Shown one piece after another: positions 10,198-20,649 of a stretch of DNA of 64,000 nucleotides; within the stretch, counting starts at the first letter, position 1; each line of letters opens with the position of its first letter. The notes below the pieces were generated by a model. That model was not told the DNA's origin. It made no database searches and saw only the letters and a list, made by a program, of their open reading frames with translations. The stretch is from Portulaca oleracea (taxonomy: Eukaryota > Streptophyta > Magnoliopsida > Caryophyllales > Portulacaceae), in the NCBI GenBank assembly GCA_029582165.1, contig CM055877.1, positions 24,488,355 through 24,552,354 of the forward strand. The letters run 5' to 3'. Made by a program: the position numbers and the translations under genes.

Positions 10198-10905
10198 TGT
10201 AGACATCGGATTTTGTACCGGGAAATTTCGTCGACAAAGAGGAAGTCAGAATTAGGCCCGGCTCATGCTGCCAAGGTCACATGGCCTTGGTTGACCTATG
10301 AACTAGGCCCAGTGCAAGCAATGGCCTAGAGAAAATGGCCATGGCCGCATGGCATAGGCGGACAGAAGGCCAGGCCCAACGCTGAAACACAGGCCCATAA
10401 ATTTCACCATGGCCGCATGGCTTACGCTGTTAAAAGAGATGATTAGTGTCTGCCACATCAGCGATCTGTGCACTGGGTTGTTGTTGACCGCATGGCCTAT
10501 GCTATCATAATTGAATTCGCGCGCCATTTCCTTCACCAACCAATCCCTTGATCCGTGCCATGGCGCCTTTGACTCATGTAGAGTTAAAGGCCATACTGCC
10601 ATGGTGGTGATTAGGGCATGATCTTTGGATCATGATCCCTCCTCTATCCAAATATACTCCCCTTCCTCACCTATAAATACCATTCATTGCACCACCCAAA
10701 TCATGAACTTCTCCCATCAACAATCCCTACTATCATCCATATTTTCCCATTTCTCTCTCAAATTCTCCTTCTTTCATATACCAAGTCTCGACATATCGCA
10801 ATATTAAGATTCGTAGTCATTCGACATGCTCGTTTTGATTCTCCACTCTCCTCATTGATACTTGCGATCAAGCAAGGTTCGATTATCTTAAATTTACCAC
10901 CGAAA
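10198..10905 (+). mobile_element. Probable LTR fragment (Tat/Ogre-like Ty3 type)
   Basis: It starts TGTAGACATCGG with a GTTAT context before it. It has a CATGG-rich upstream part (10261-10640), a TATA box CCTATAAATACC (about 10670-10681), a CT-rich leader, and the phrase GATTATCTTAAATTTACCAC near the end, which resembles Tat/Ogre LTRs as I remember them. I could not locate the 3' end or a target duplication, so the right border is approximate. Confidence 0.5.
10271..10638. promoter_or_regulatory. CATGG-rich inverted repeats upstream of an LTR TATA box
   Basis: The series comprises CCAAGG...CCTTGG (10271-10290), GGCCATGGCC (10337-10346), GCCATG-GCCG-CATGGC (10338-10353), CCATG-GCCG-CATGG (10408-10421) and GGATCATGATCC (10627-10638). 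The TATA box follows at about 10671. The architecture is the same as in the other LTR arrays, but it is less regular here. Confidence 0.6.
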
Positions 10906-11032
10906 GGGAAAAAAAATTAGAAGTGACACTCGTGATATATGTCTTTCCTTTCTTTACTATTTTGAAGTGTAGATAACATAATCAAACTTTGCCGACAATT
11001 TAATTATTGAGAAAACTTAATTAATTAGCTAG
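10903..11032 (+). repeat. ~128-bp dispersed repeat, copy 1
   Basis: The stretch from AAAAAAATTAGAAGTGACAC to GAAAACTTAATTAATTAGCT recurs in inverted orientation at 46857-46985 with few differences. A weaker match to its middle (ACATATATCACGAGGATCAC) occurs at about 50900. It may be a small mobile element or the end of a larger one; its class is unknown. Confidence 0.7.
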
Positions 11033-11041
11033 AGCTGAGGG

Positions 11042-12842
11042 TGTTGGAATACTTGTATTATTATGTTTGACATCTTGATTCTTGATTAGGTGTTAGTTAG
11101 GTCAATTATAGCCCTTATTCAGCTGTATAAATACCAAGCCTTGTATTTGCATTTTGATCAGATTGAACATCACAATAAATCATTCCCTCTTTATCATTCT
11201 ATTTATTCTTTCTGTTTTCTTTCTGTTTATTACACTCCTTTGAAAACATCCATATGGTATCAGAGTGACATTAGGTCCCTCGATAATCCTCTCCTCCCCA
11301 TCCTTGGCTCAGCCCTATGGCTACAAAAATCACATATCCATCCGACCCCCTGTTCCTCCATCCCTCGGATCACCCAGGATAAACTCTGGTTGGAGATGTC
11401 TTCAATGGGGAAGAATTCGACAAATAGAGATGGGCAGTCACCATTGCTATTTCAACCATGAACAAGGTGGTGCTTATTGATGGGAGTTTAACTTCTACCA
11501 GTGCCACAGCCGCACATTGGCAGCGTTGCTATGATATGGTCTGTCTTGGCTTCTTAACTCCCTACACAAGGATATTCGTGAAAGTGTGATCTAGTGCAAC
11601 ACTGCCGCACAAGTTTGGAAAGAGCTACTCGAAAGATATGAGCAATTCGACAAAGTGAAACTATTTGAAGCCCAACAAAGTGTGTCAACTTTATCTTAGG
11701 GGAGTCTTGATATTGTAAATTACTTCAACAAGGCAAAGAAAATTTGGGATCAATTGTCCGTGGTCGCCGAATTACCCGCTTGCAGCTGTGGAAAATGCGA
11801 GTGTAAAGTCACCATCAACACATCTATATAGAGATATGTAGAGGAACAGAGAGTCATTCAACTTCTCAAGGGTCTTAATGAAAGCTACACTGCCATAAGA
11901 GGTCAAATTCTCTTAATGACGTCACTACCCACTTTTGGACATGTCTATTCACTCCTGATCGAAGAAGAGAGGCAAAGACAAATCAAGTAGAATACTTCTT
12001 TCCTCACTGAGAGTGCTTCTTTTCATTCTGCTGCACAAAGATCGAATCAGAATAACTATCATACATCCAAGAACCAGTAGGGCCAAGAAACAAGAACCAG
12101 GCCTTTTTGTGACTTCTATAAACGACCTGGACACACCATAGACAAATGTTATAAATTTCACGGATATCCAAATAGGAACCAACCATCTCAATCCGGGAAC
12201 AATAAGAAACAACAAACCAACAATAGACCTCGATTTTCCAACCAAGCTTGGAACTCAAGCACAAATCCACAGGATGCTACTGCCAACTACAGAGCCAACT
12301 ATGAACCAGATCAAATTGACTCACCTACTACGCCTATCTTGCTTCCTGGTCTTGATCTCAATCAATCTCAATAGATGTTGAAGTTCTTGAGTGATCTGCA
12401 TGCAAATTACGAGGCTTCTAAACATAAGGCATCTGATGCTTCCTATGTTCACTCGGCACGTACCCCTGATAGCTCACCTTCTTATACTAAGTATGATAAC
12501 ACAGTCTGTTGTGTTTCTACACTTCAATCACATTCTTGGATAATTGACTCGGGTGCCAGTGATCACATGGTTTGCTCCAGTGATCTTCTGGTCAATATGA
12601 TCACCCCTAACCAAACCTGTTTGTGTTACTCTTCCTAATGGCCATAAAATCGATATCAATATGTCTGGGAGTCTTAAAGTTGGAAACAAAATCGTATTGC
12701 ATGATGTTTTGTATGTCCCTCATTTCAATTTCAACCTGTTGTCTGTTAGAAAATTAAGTAAGCAACTATAGTGTCATGTCATTTTCACTCCCACGCAATG
12801 CATTCTGCAGGGACCTTCGGTTCTTAGTAAGGAGCATCATGG
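11042..12842 (+). mobile_element. Decayed Copia element, 5' half
   Basis: A 211-bp LTR (11042-11252, TGTTGGAATACTTG ... ACATCCA, TATA box TATAAATA at 11125) is followed by a PBS TGGTATCAGAG (11255) and gag-protease remnants. The element is cut at 12843 by a minus-strand Ty3-type LTR. No 3' half was recognised further right. It belongs to the same broad group as the element at 57198-61182, since both gag proteins share the CxCGKCxC and LNESYT-IRG segments. Confidence 0.8.
11317..12842 (+). pseudogene. Copia gag and protease remnant
   Basis: Starting at MATKITYPSDPLFLHPSDHP, the frame shows WKELLERYEQFDKVKLFEAQ, CSCGKCECKV, LLKGLNESYTAIRGQILLM, EEERQRQIK, a zinc-knuckle-like CDFYKRPGHTIDKCYKFHG, and the protease active site SWIIDSGASDHMV (about 12535-12573). 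It then continues into VTLPNGHKIDINM and VLHDVLYVPHFNFNLLSVRK. At least eight stops and a frameshift (about 12615) interrupt it. The zinc finger has one cysteine-histidine set; the active-site DSGA is intact. Integrase and reverse transcriptase are missing because of the insertion at 12843. Confidence 0.85.
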
Positions 12843-14219
12843 TGTAACACCCCGAAAAATTAAATATAAAAGGTCAAAGTCAAGAGTAACGATAACGGTA
12901 AATTTTGCGGAAGACTTCACTTTTCAAACGGGTGTCACTGTCGTATCCCCGAAGGAATACAAGGGAAGAAGAAAAACTACAACTGTTAGACAACGAAAAA
13001 AGAAAACAATTAAACGACTTTAGGGTTCAAACCAAACATTAACAACTACAAGTCTTTCTACTTTTATTACAACTCAATGATTATCTAACAGACCAAGCCT
13101 CACTTGCTAAAACCCGTTTCTAGCAAGAGGATCCACACCTGAAAACAAAATATTTACAAACATGAGGGGGAAACCTCAATAATGTCTACCCCTAACAGTC
13201 AAAACATTATATAATTCATTTCAACACATTTTAAGGGGAGGGGTAACAGTTCAAACATTTCAAATCTCTTTCACCACATAACCTTACCATTTCCATATTT
13301 AGAGCAGGCGGGGCTTCCGTATTGCCCCTCAGAGTCAAAGACTCGCCAACCATATATTTTTTTTTCCAACAACTTTCCACATTGTTCTCATTCTCAACAA
13401 TCCACAATCACTATTCAAAATCCGGATGACCATCACACTTCACAAATCAAACTACCAGGCGTAACCTGGTCTCTTGACAGTCCCTCTCACAGGTAAGGAC
13501 CTGCTCTTGGGGAGACTGCCCGAGCCCGCATTATACTCATATCCTTTAATTTTGTCAGGTTTACATTTCCAGTTCAATCCAATATCAATCAACCATTTCC
13601 AAAACCATTCACACTTTCAACATAAAAGCCAAAGAACTGTCCATACTTTATAAATCAAAGAACATAACCTTCTTAACAAAATAGACAATCAAGTTTCAAA
13701 TAAAGTCCCCTTTGGGATGCAAGTTCCAAATACAGTAAAAACCATTAAAACAAGTAAAGAGCATCCAATGGGGATCAGAGCATAGACATTACCTGCAAAT
13801 CGATTTGCTTCACGTCACATAGTCATAGGAGCTACTAACGCGCGATCTCGCTCAGTCCTAGATTAAAAACGGCGTAAAATTAATATTTCTATCACTATAA
13901 GCTAATCACTTCCCAACTTATCGTCACCTTTCCTAAAGAGTTAGTAATTCAAAGAGCCCATTAAAGTAATGGTATCACAACCTAGCTAGTTCATGGAAAA
14001 CAAGTATAATATACTCCAACGTACATTAGAAATACATACTTACATAAAATCATGTCAACGATAATTCTAATAAAACTAAACTAGTGTGACCCCTAACATA
14101 TAAACTTGCATGGTACAATTCACAAAAATTACAAGTATGTCATTATAACATTTAAAGAGCATGCTAGGTCACATAATCACACAATCTTATTCAAAACCAC
14201 ACTTTAGGGTCTCTATCAT

Positions 14220-15075
14220 GTTCCTAGGGTCAAGACTTATTCAATCTAACCTAATAACATGAACTTAAAATTAATAAGGAGAACTTAACATTAATAACAT
14301 GAACCTTGTAATACTAAAATAATCATGAAACTTTTAAAATAATAACATGAGACTTTTAAAAACTAAAATATGAAACTTTAAAATCTTGACATACACTTTA
14401 AACTAAAATATGGAACCTGATACTAAAATCTATGAAACTTCAATACTAAAATATATGAAACTTTAATAATATTAATAACATGAATTCCAAAATAATAATA
14501 TAAAACTCTAAAATATTAATATGAATCTCTAAAATAATAATATGAAACTAATAACATGAACTTTTTAATAATAGTATGAAACTTTAAAATAAACTCATGA
14601 AACTAATAATAATAATAACATGAAACTTTACGAATGAAATTAATAATAATAATAACATGTACCTTAAAATAATATGGAAACCTAATGATGTCATGAAAAC
14701 TTAATAATAATGCAATAACTTGATAATAATATCGAAACTTAATAATACTTGGAACTTAATAATAATAATATGAACTTTAATAATAACTTAGAACTCAATA
14801 ATAATAATGTGAAACTTTAATAATAACTTAAAAATAATAATTCGAAACTTAATAATAACTTACGAAAACTTCATAATAATAACACGAAACTTAATAATAA
14901 TATTACGAAAACTTAATAATTTATGAAAACTTATTAATAATGATACGAAACTCAATAACTTACGAACTTAATAATAATATTAATACGAAACTGAATAATA
15001 AAATTATGAAACTTAATATTCACTTATAATATGAACTTATTAGTAGTAAAAACATGAAAACTTTAATAATAACTT
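14220..15075. repeat. Degenerate AAT/ATGAAACTT low-complexity region
   Basis: About 850 bp is built from variants of AATAATAACATGAAACTTTA with drifting unit length. It has no coding content. It looks like a microsatellite of ATT units mixed with an amplified CATGAAACTT word, located inside an LTR. Confidence 0.85.
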
Positions 15076-15261
15076 GAATATCAAAAGACTTTAAACACCA
15101 GTTAAACAAGTTAAACTCTAATTCTAATAAAACCCTAGAGTCTCAAAGCCATGCCAAACACAAGCCAAAATTAAAACTTTAAGCTTCCACCATGCATCAA
15201 ACCCACACTAAACCATACTTACATGGTTTCTACTACTATTTACACACTTCATTATCAACAC

Positions 15262-15890
15262 TTAATCACATTTACTCATGCATGTAAACAGAACATGAGG
15301 GTAAAGAGGAGGGTTTTTAGGGATATACAAATCGGGAGAGAGAGAGAGAGAGCAAGTGCAGGTGGTGCTACGGCGGCGAAACGGTCGTCCAGGAGGTGGC
15401 CTGAGGGTGGTCGGAAGCCGTCGGCTGTAGCAGGTCGTCGGGGCAGCGGCATACAAAGGGTTCGATAGTAGCTCGCGTCAGCAAGAGAAGGGCTTCGGTA
15501 GTGTTCTGGGGGAGCTTCCGGGATGTGGAGCAGAGTGACGGTTGTGCGATGGCGCTGCGGTGGTGGTTGGGAAGCTGCGGTGGTCGACGGCAAGGGAGGG
15601 AGGAAGAGAAGGAAGAAGAAGTGAGGTGAGTGGTGGTGGTTGCTGGGGAACACGAGAAGAAAGAAGAAGAGGGAGGTGTGGTGTGTGGTTTGTCTGGGAA
15701 AAACGAGAAGAAGAAAGAAAGAGAAGAGGGAGGCGTGGTGTGCTCACGCAGAAGAAGAAGAAGAAAAAAAAGAGGAAGGGGGATGGGGATGGGGATGGGG
15801 TGTTGTGGGTTGGGGTGAGCGACGAGAAGAGAAGGAGGGGAATATATATATATGTGGTATGTTGGGGAAGAGGGGGTACGTACGTTTGCA
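15262..15890 (-). other. CT-rich, gene-like leader region within the LTR
   Basis: Minus-strand sequence is CT-rich and then rich in proline, serine, alanine and arginine codons (for example QPPPQRHRTTVTLL, RRPATADGFRPPSG), with overlapping frames of 64-140 codons in all phases. No domain was recognised. A similar CT-rich then CGCC-rich block occurs at 17317-17520 in the other long LTR, so it is more likely the transcript leader of these LTRs than a gene. GA, GAA and GGGGAT tracts lie at 15330-15830. Confidence 0.5.
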
Positions 15891-15916
15891 TGGGGGCCAA
15901 GTATCCAGTAGATAAT

Positions 15917-15929
15917 AGAGGGAGGGGGA
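15917..15929 (+). promoter_or_regulatory. Polypurine tract
   Basis: AGAGGGAGGGGGA lies directly before TGTTGG at 15930. It marks the start of a 3' LTR on the plus strand. Confidence 0.8.
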
Positions 15930-16696
15930 TGTTGGAATTATTTCAAGAGTATAAGAAGTTTATATAGCATAAGGAATCGTGTGGAACAAGTAAGATAAGC
16001 ATCAAGAATATGATCAACATGAGTCTATAAGAGACCAACACAGTTCGTGTTGCTCTCCAGAGAGCAAGAAAACCCATTCTGGGCTCAACACGGATCGTGT
16101 TGAGGCAACACAGACCGTGTAGCTCCCAACACGGACCATGTTGAATGCCAGAATGTGTTTTTGATGCTAACGGCTATATAATCTTGTGTATTAAGTTTAT
16201 AATATCGATATTAAGCTCGGTATTAAGATCCAACAGCTATATTATCATGACCAAGTCAAGGTCTTGATTCTCCATTAAGGGCCTTAATTACACCTTTGAC
16301 TAAAGGGTGTGATTAGGGTTGGATTAGGGTGGAATTCTCTTATAAATAGGAGACATTCCCAAGCCGTTTGAGAGTATCCCAAGCATCAATTCTTTCTTTC
16401 TATAATCACATCCTCTCAAGTATAGACTGCAGCTGTACTTGAGAGAATAAAGTGAGAAACCTATGTCTTGAGTGCGACAAGAGCTAAGTTTTATCCCTTT
16501 GAACATTTACGGTACAGTAAATAGTTCTTAAGGAAAATGAGTACGATGCCATGACTCTTAGCGATATCCAAACAAGTTAACCATTTGGTTATTAAGTCAT
16601 ATCTCCATCTTGTCATACATATCGCAAGAAGATCATGAAATCAAGCCAAGTGAAGATGATGAAGATTCAAGCCGGTCAAACATCATTTTCCCAACA
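15930..16696 (+). mobile_element. 3' LTR of a Copia-like element (767 bp)
   Basis: It begins TGTTGGAATTATTTC after a polypurine tract and ends TTTTCCCAACA, so the ends are a short inverted repeat. A TATA box CTTATAAATAGG lies at 16340-16350. A four-unit inverted-repeat array lies at 16036-16143. It is not the partner of the LTR at 11042, whose sequence differs. The rest of its element was not recognised to the left, where a foreign LTR lies. The family resembles 719-1523 in the inverted-repeat array only. Confidence 0.75.
16036..16143. promoter_or_regulatory. Array of four 17-nt inverted repeats in LTR U3
   Basis: Units start at 16036, 16086, 16106 and 16127 (spacing 50, 20, 21 bp): CAACACAGTTCGTGTTG, CAACACGGATCGTGTTG, CAACACAGACCGTGTAG and CAACACGGACCATGTTG. 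Each is an imperfect 8-nt-arm inverted repeat around one centre base. TTCTGGGCTCAACACGG at 16076-16092 matches TTCTGGGCCCAACACGG at 1152-1168. The array is 200-305 bp upstream of the TATA box. Confidence 0.8.
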
Positions 16697-16714
16697 ATCT
16701 TAAGAACTATTTAC
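16517..16714. repeat. 16-bp perfect inverted repeat spanning the LTR end
   Basis: GTAAATAGTTCTTAAG (16517-16532) is the exact reverse complement of CTTAAGAACTATTTAC (16699-16714). The second arm lies just outside the LTR. A transcript across it could form a stem with a loop of about 166 nt. Confidence 0.85.
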
Positions 16715-17316
16715 TAGACAAGATTGGAGGTGACTAAGAGTTGGACATCCAAGATTCAAGAGGGATTACAAAGATAAGTTTATATTTTACAAGTTTATTG
16801 TAGTAACCCGAAGAAAATTTCCCCCTAATACGTATTAATTAGTTTAAATAATCAAGGTTAAAATTAAATCACGAATAATTAAAGCGCGTGTTCCATTTTT
16901 CTAACGCAAGTGTATGTTTTGCAGGACTTGAATAGCGCAATCGTCAACGATCCAGTTTAATTTTCTTTCCTTGATGAACCTCTACCGATAATTTTTACGG
17001 TGATTATGAATATACATGAAATCTTTTACCGAGACCGACTTATCGGGTCCTTCTGTATTCGAATTAATTTAAGGTTATAATTATGAGGGATTTTGTGAAG
17101 GTGTTGGATGTATTTATTTGGGTTCCGATAACATTTTACGGTTTAATAAATTTCGGTAATTTGGGAAATTAGGGAGATATAAGTATAAGAGGGGAGATTT
17201 AAATTTTTTAAAGTTTGCTCTTTTGGGCCATATGGCCGGCTGATCCAAGAAGAAGGAGGAAGGGGAAATTTGTTTTTGGGCTTGTGTTATATTAGGTTAG
17301 GAGGGAGTATTATTAG

Positions 17317-17520
17317 ATGAATTCAATTGCAACATCTCAGTCCTTCTCTCAATCTCTCTCTTGCTCCCTCATGGCCGTCCCCCTCCCCTTGACTGCCGCT
17401 GCCCAGCTCCGGCGAGCCAACCGTCGCCGCCGGCCACTACGCCACCACCGTCCCATCTTCCTCATCTCACATGTCCCTCTTTTCTTCCATTTCCAAATGG
17501 TATCACACTCCATCTTCTGA
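17317..17520 (+). other. LTR leader with a short open frame (not called a gene)
   Basis: A 67-codon frame begins MNSIATSQSFSQSLSCSLMA and is then rich in R, A and P. It resembles a transit-peptide-like or random CT/CG-rich translation. Its position in the long LTR matches the leader block at 15262-15890. There is no downstream exon or domain, so I treat it as LTR leader sequence. Confidence 0.4.
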
Positions 17521-19319
17521 CTCTCTTTTAAGAAACTATCAAGGTTATGTTTTGAATTTCTTCTTGTAATTCCCATGTTTTTCCAGAATCAAGTCAAGAG
17601 TTTAAAAGTCTTCAAGCAGAGATCATGGTGGATTAGCACAACCAAGAAGATACTTGGTAAGTTCATGAGAGAAGTTGATTTTTGACTTGGATGACTAATT
17701 CTTGCTAGATTATGCCATGTATGGGGCTTAAAGAGATAAACCCACTGTGAATGATTATATTCTTGATCCAAGATTGCTTGCATGTGAGTAAATTGGGATG
17801 AAATGGTTATTTTTAGTGAATTGATGAGGTTTAAATGCTAATTCATGTTGGTTTTCAATTGGGAGGCTCTAATGTTTAAAGACCTCACTTTTCATGTGTT
17901 CTTTATGACCAAGAATAAAGGCTGTGACCGCGTTTTAGTTCTGGAAATCGTAATTGTGATGATCAATTATGTTTTAAGGGAGGTTTATGCTAAATCATAA
18001 GATTTTAAGCATGAATGTTAATGATGTGTTAAGAGGCTTGCAATCTAATTCGGTTCTGGTTTTTTCAGAAAACCTACAAGGTGATTTCGGACAGTTTTAT
18101 GGCATGATTAGGTAGATAAAATTGTTAGCTAACACCCGGTTTTTACGGTTCGTTGTTTCGACGAGTATGTTAGGAGTTATGGCCAAATTTGTAAAGTCGC
18201 GCTAAGCTTAGAACTTCTGCCGTCAGCTTAAAGATGGCTGTTTTTTGAATGATTGGAGGTTTCTATGGTTTAAGGGCTGAACATAAAAGTTCTAGAGGAC
18301 ATTCTGAGCTTTCCATAATGGTATGGTATGCATCCATAGGATATCGGGAAAGAGAGTTAGGAGTTTCTAATTGGAGTACAAGAAATCTGAAATTTCCAGA
18401 ATTGGTGTTGACAGGGCTGCCTCTGTTCTAGATTAAATCAATTGGTGATGAAAATGAAAGTCGAAGTATGTATTACAAGCTTTCCATAGACGTCTTACCC
18501 GTTCCGAACCGATAAGTAGAGCTCGAGTTACGATTTTCCGAATAATTGAAGTTTAATGGGTATTATTCTGGGCAGCTTGTAAAAATGTTAGTTTTTACCC
18601 TCTTTAGCCACGTCTCTAGCTTTCATGGTCAACTACAAAGTTAGAGTGTATGTTTTAAGCTTTCCGAAAAGTCCTTTTATGCCATGATCCGATATTTGTG
18701 GGATAAGATATGACTTTACGAGTATGCCTTAGAAATCAAGGTCGTTATATTTAATCCTAGAAAATTCATTAAGTTATTCATTCATGATACCACCTAAGTT
18801 AGGACCTAATTCATGATTTCTTTTCTTTTAAGTCCCTTCAAGAAGATCGTTGTGCCACTATTCAAGTCCCTACTCATTCCGTACGTGTTCTTAAGTCTTC
18901 AGGTACGTATATCGCCTGATGTTTTATGCATAATTGTATGAATTATTTTTTTATGCCAAGTTCTTTATATTTATTTTACCATTCATGTTTATATGAAATC
19001 TCTTAAGGCTGTGTTCAAAAGTTTACGCAAGTTTTATGAATTTTAAATATCCGGGTTAAATTATCAAGTTAATTTACGATTTATTTTAAGGTCTTATGCT
19101 ACTCATCTCTCATGCTAATACATCTTACATTAAGTCAATACTTTTATATCATGGGTAATTCATGGATTATGTTCCTTTACAAGAGCAACTTACATCCAAG
19201 ATATTTTTAATGGTATCTTCAAAGTTATGAATAAGAGGGGTTAAGGGTCTAACGGAATCAAGTTTTTAAGATTAAATTTCAAGTCTTCTAAAGTTAATAA
19301 AGGCCCCACCCATGTTTAA

Positions 19320-19450
19320 TCCTGCCTTAGTGCACACCAGGAAACCCGTGCTTAGAACACACGATGGTTAATCGTGCCTTAGTGCACTCCAGGATAGCCG
19401 TGCCTTGTGCACACCAGGGAAAAATACGTGTATAGTGCATAAAGTGCACA
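19320..19450 (+). repeat. GTGCACACCAGG tandem block in the LTR
   Basis: Degenerate tandem copies of GTGCACACCAGGAAACCCGT-like units occur, with GTGCAC itself palindromic, followed by a conserved block through CGGTCCGGGTATGCGCATAC. The same block with base changes occurs at 31450-31690. Confidence 0.75.
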
Positions 19451-20392
19451 CCATGAAAAATCTGGCCAGTATAGAATATTTATCCACTATCCGGATCTCC
19501 CTATCGGTCCGGGTATGCGCATACGGAGGCTTAGCTGATGATCGCAAGTAGGGGACCTTCAGGATAAACATATAACAATTAAGTTTTATGTACTCCAAGT
19601 TTCTATGAGGGATAGAAAAAGTAAGGTTTTGTACGTGACCATTTAAAAGGTTTTAAGTCTTGTTTTATAAAAGCTTAAAGACATGTTTATGGAAAGATGC
19701 ATGTTTGTGTGTTTATGTCAAGTCATGCTTGATTTAAGTTGCTTTCAAACAAGGTTATGGTTTTGTACGTTACTTTTACCAGGAAGAACTCATAAGTATT
19801 TTCATTTAAGTTGTGATTTAAATACAGGTTAAGTTATATTTCTCATGTACAGGTTAAGTCTGGTCAAGCTAGGTAAGTTATGCTATCTTTTAATGGTTGG
19901 TTGTTGTTTTTATGGTGGTTAATATTTTTGGAACCGCGCTAAATAATTAAAACGATTTATGAAAAAGATACTTATGTTATGAGGGGTATACGTACTGAGT
20001 TTAACTCACTTTTCGAAGTTTTATGTTTTCGTTTTAGGCATCTCGGCAATGGAGAAGGGAAAAGCCCCGAAGGACGAAACCCTAGAGCTTCTTAAGGAGA
20101 GTGAAGGTGGTTAAAGACTCTTTTTGATAGATTTAAGAGAATTTGATGATGTTTTGGCTTGTATAAGTTTTATCGGGCCGTGTTATGTTGTTTTGAGATG
20201 GTTTAAGTTAAGTTATGTCGTGATGATGTAGGTTCGAAGTAGTTTATGCTTTGGCTGTTTTGTTGGGTGTAGTTATAGCCTTGTCCACCTCCGTGGACGG
20301 CGGTAATAATCCCAGGTGTTTATCCGCTGCTAATCATTGGGTTAGGCGTATCATTAGCTTAATCTAGTGGTTAGTAACCTGGGGGTGTTACA

Positions 20393-20644
20393 TTTAATAG
20401 AATCAATTTTTAATACAAGTTTATTAAGTTTTATTGAGCAAGTTTAATGATTAAAAATTTATTAATCATTTATTATCTATATGTGTTTGGTATAGATGAG
20501 AAATTACAAGTACAAGATCTTGATGTTCATGATGGGAATTGTTGCTTGATTATGAAATGAGGTTTACATGAATTAAGGGCAAGGTAACAACAAGTCATTT
20601 ACAAGGAGGTCAAAGGTAATTAAGTTGTTGTTTATTTGGGGGTT
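20393..20644. other. Spacer between solo LTR and Athila element
   Basis: AT-rich, with AATGATTAAAAATTTATTAATCATT forming a local inverted repeat near 20450. It joins 29144 onwards if the Athila element is removed. No gene seen. Confidence 0.5.
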
Positions 20645-20649
20645 ATATG

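Larger units (their letters stand above)
12843..15890 (-). mobile_element. Long Ty3-type LTR (fragment), opposite orientation
   Basis: The minus strand ends TTTCGGGGTGTTACA at 12843. It shares TACGACAGTGACACCCGT-like sequence, the GTAGACATTATT-TTGACTGTTAGGGG block, and the ...TTTGGGATGC / CCCCATTGG blocks with the solo LTR at 7080-9900. The inner part contains a long degenerate AAT region. The 5' end should read GTTACA on the plus strand but was not found. The CT-rich leader and a TATA-like (ATATATATA, about 15842-15853) suggest it extends to about 15890. The right border is uncertain. Confidence 0.6.
16799..20392 (+). mobile_element. Solo LTR, long Ty3-type (3594 bp)
   Basis: It begins TGTAGTAACCCG and ends GGGGGTGTTACA. 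Flanks are TTTAT and TTTAA, an imperfect 4/5 target duplication. There is no interior. It contains a CT-rich leader (17317-17520), a GTGCAC-repeat block (19320-19450), and the conserved stretch GGTATACGTACTGAG before its 3' end. A diverged partial copy lies at 29967-32130. Confidence 0.75.

Noticed and set aside
12843..15929. Solo LTR with perfect target duplication, as at 7080
   Set aside because: The expected second end (GGGTGTTACA or similar, plus CATGG) was not found near 15890, so only a fragment is called.
15542..15967. Overlapping open frames of 60-141 codons on both strands
   Set aside because: They arise from GA/CT-rich low-complexity sequence that is open in nearly all frames. No domain and no start context.
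11042..16696. One Copia element running from the LTR at 11042 to the LTR at 15930
   Set aside because: The two LTRs are different in sequence beyond TGTTGGAAT, so they are not a pair.
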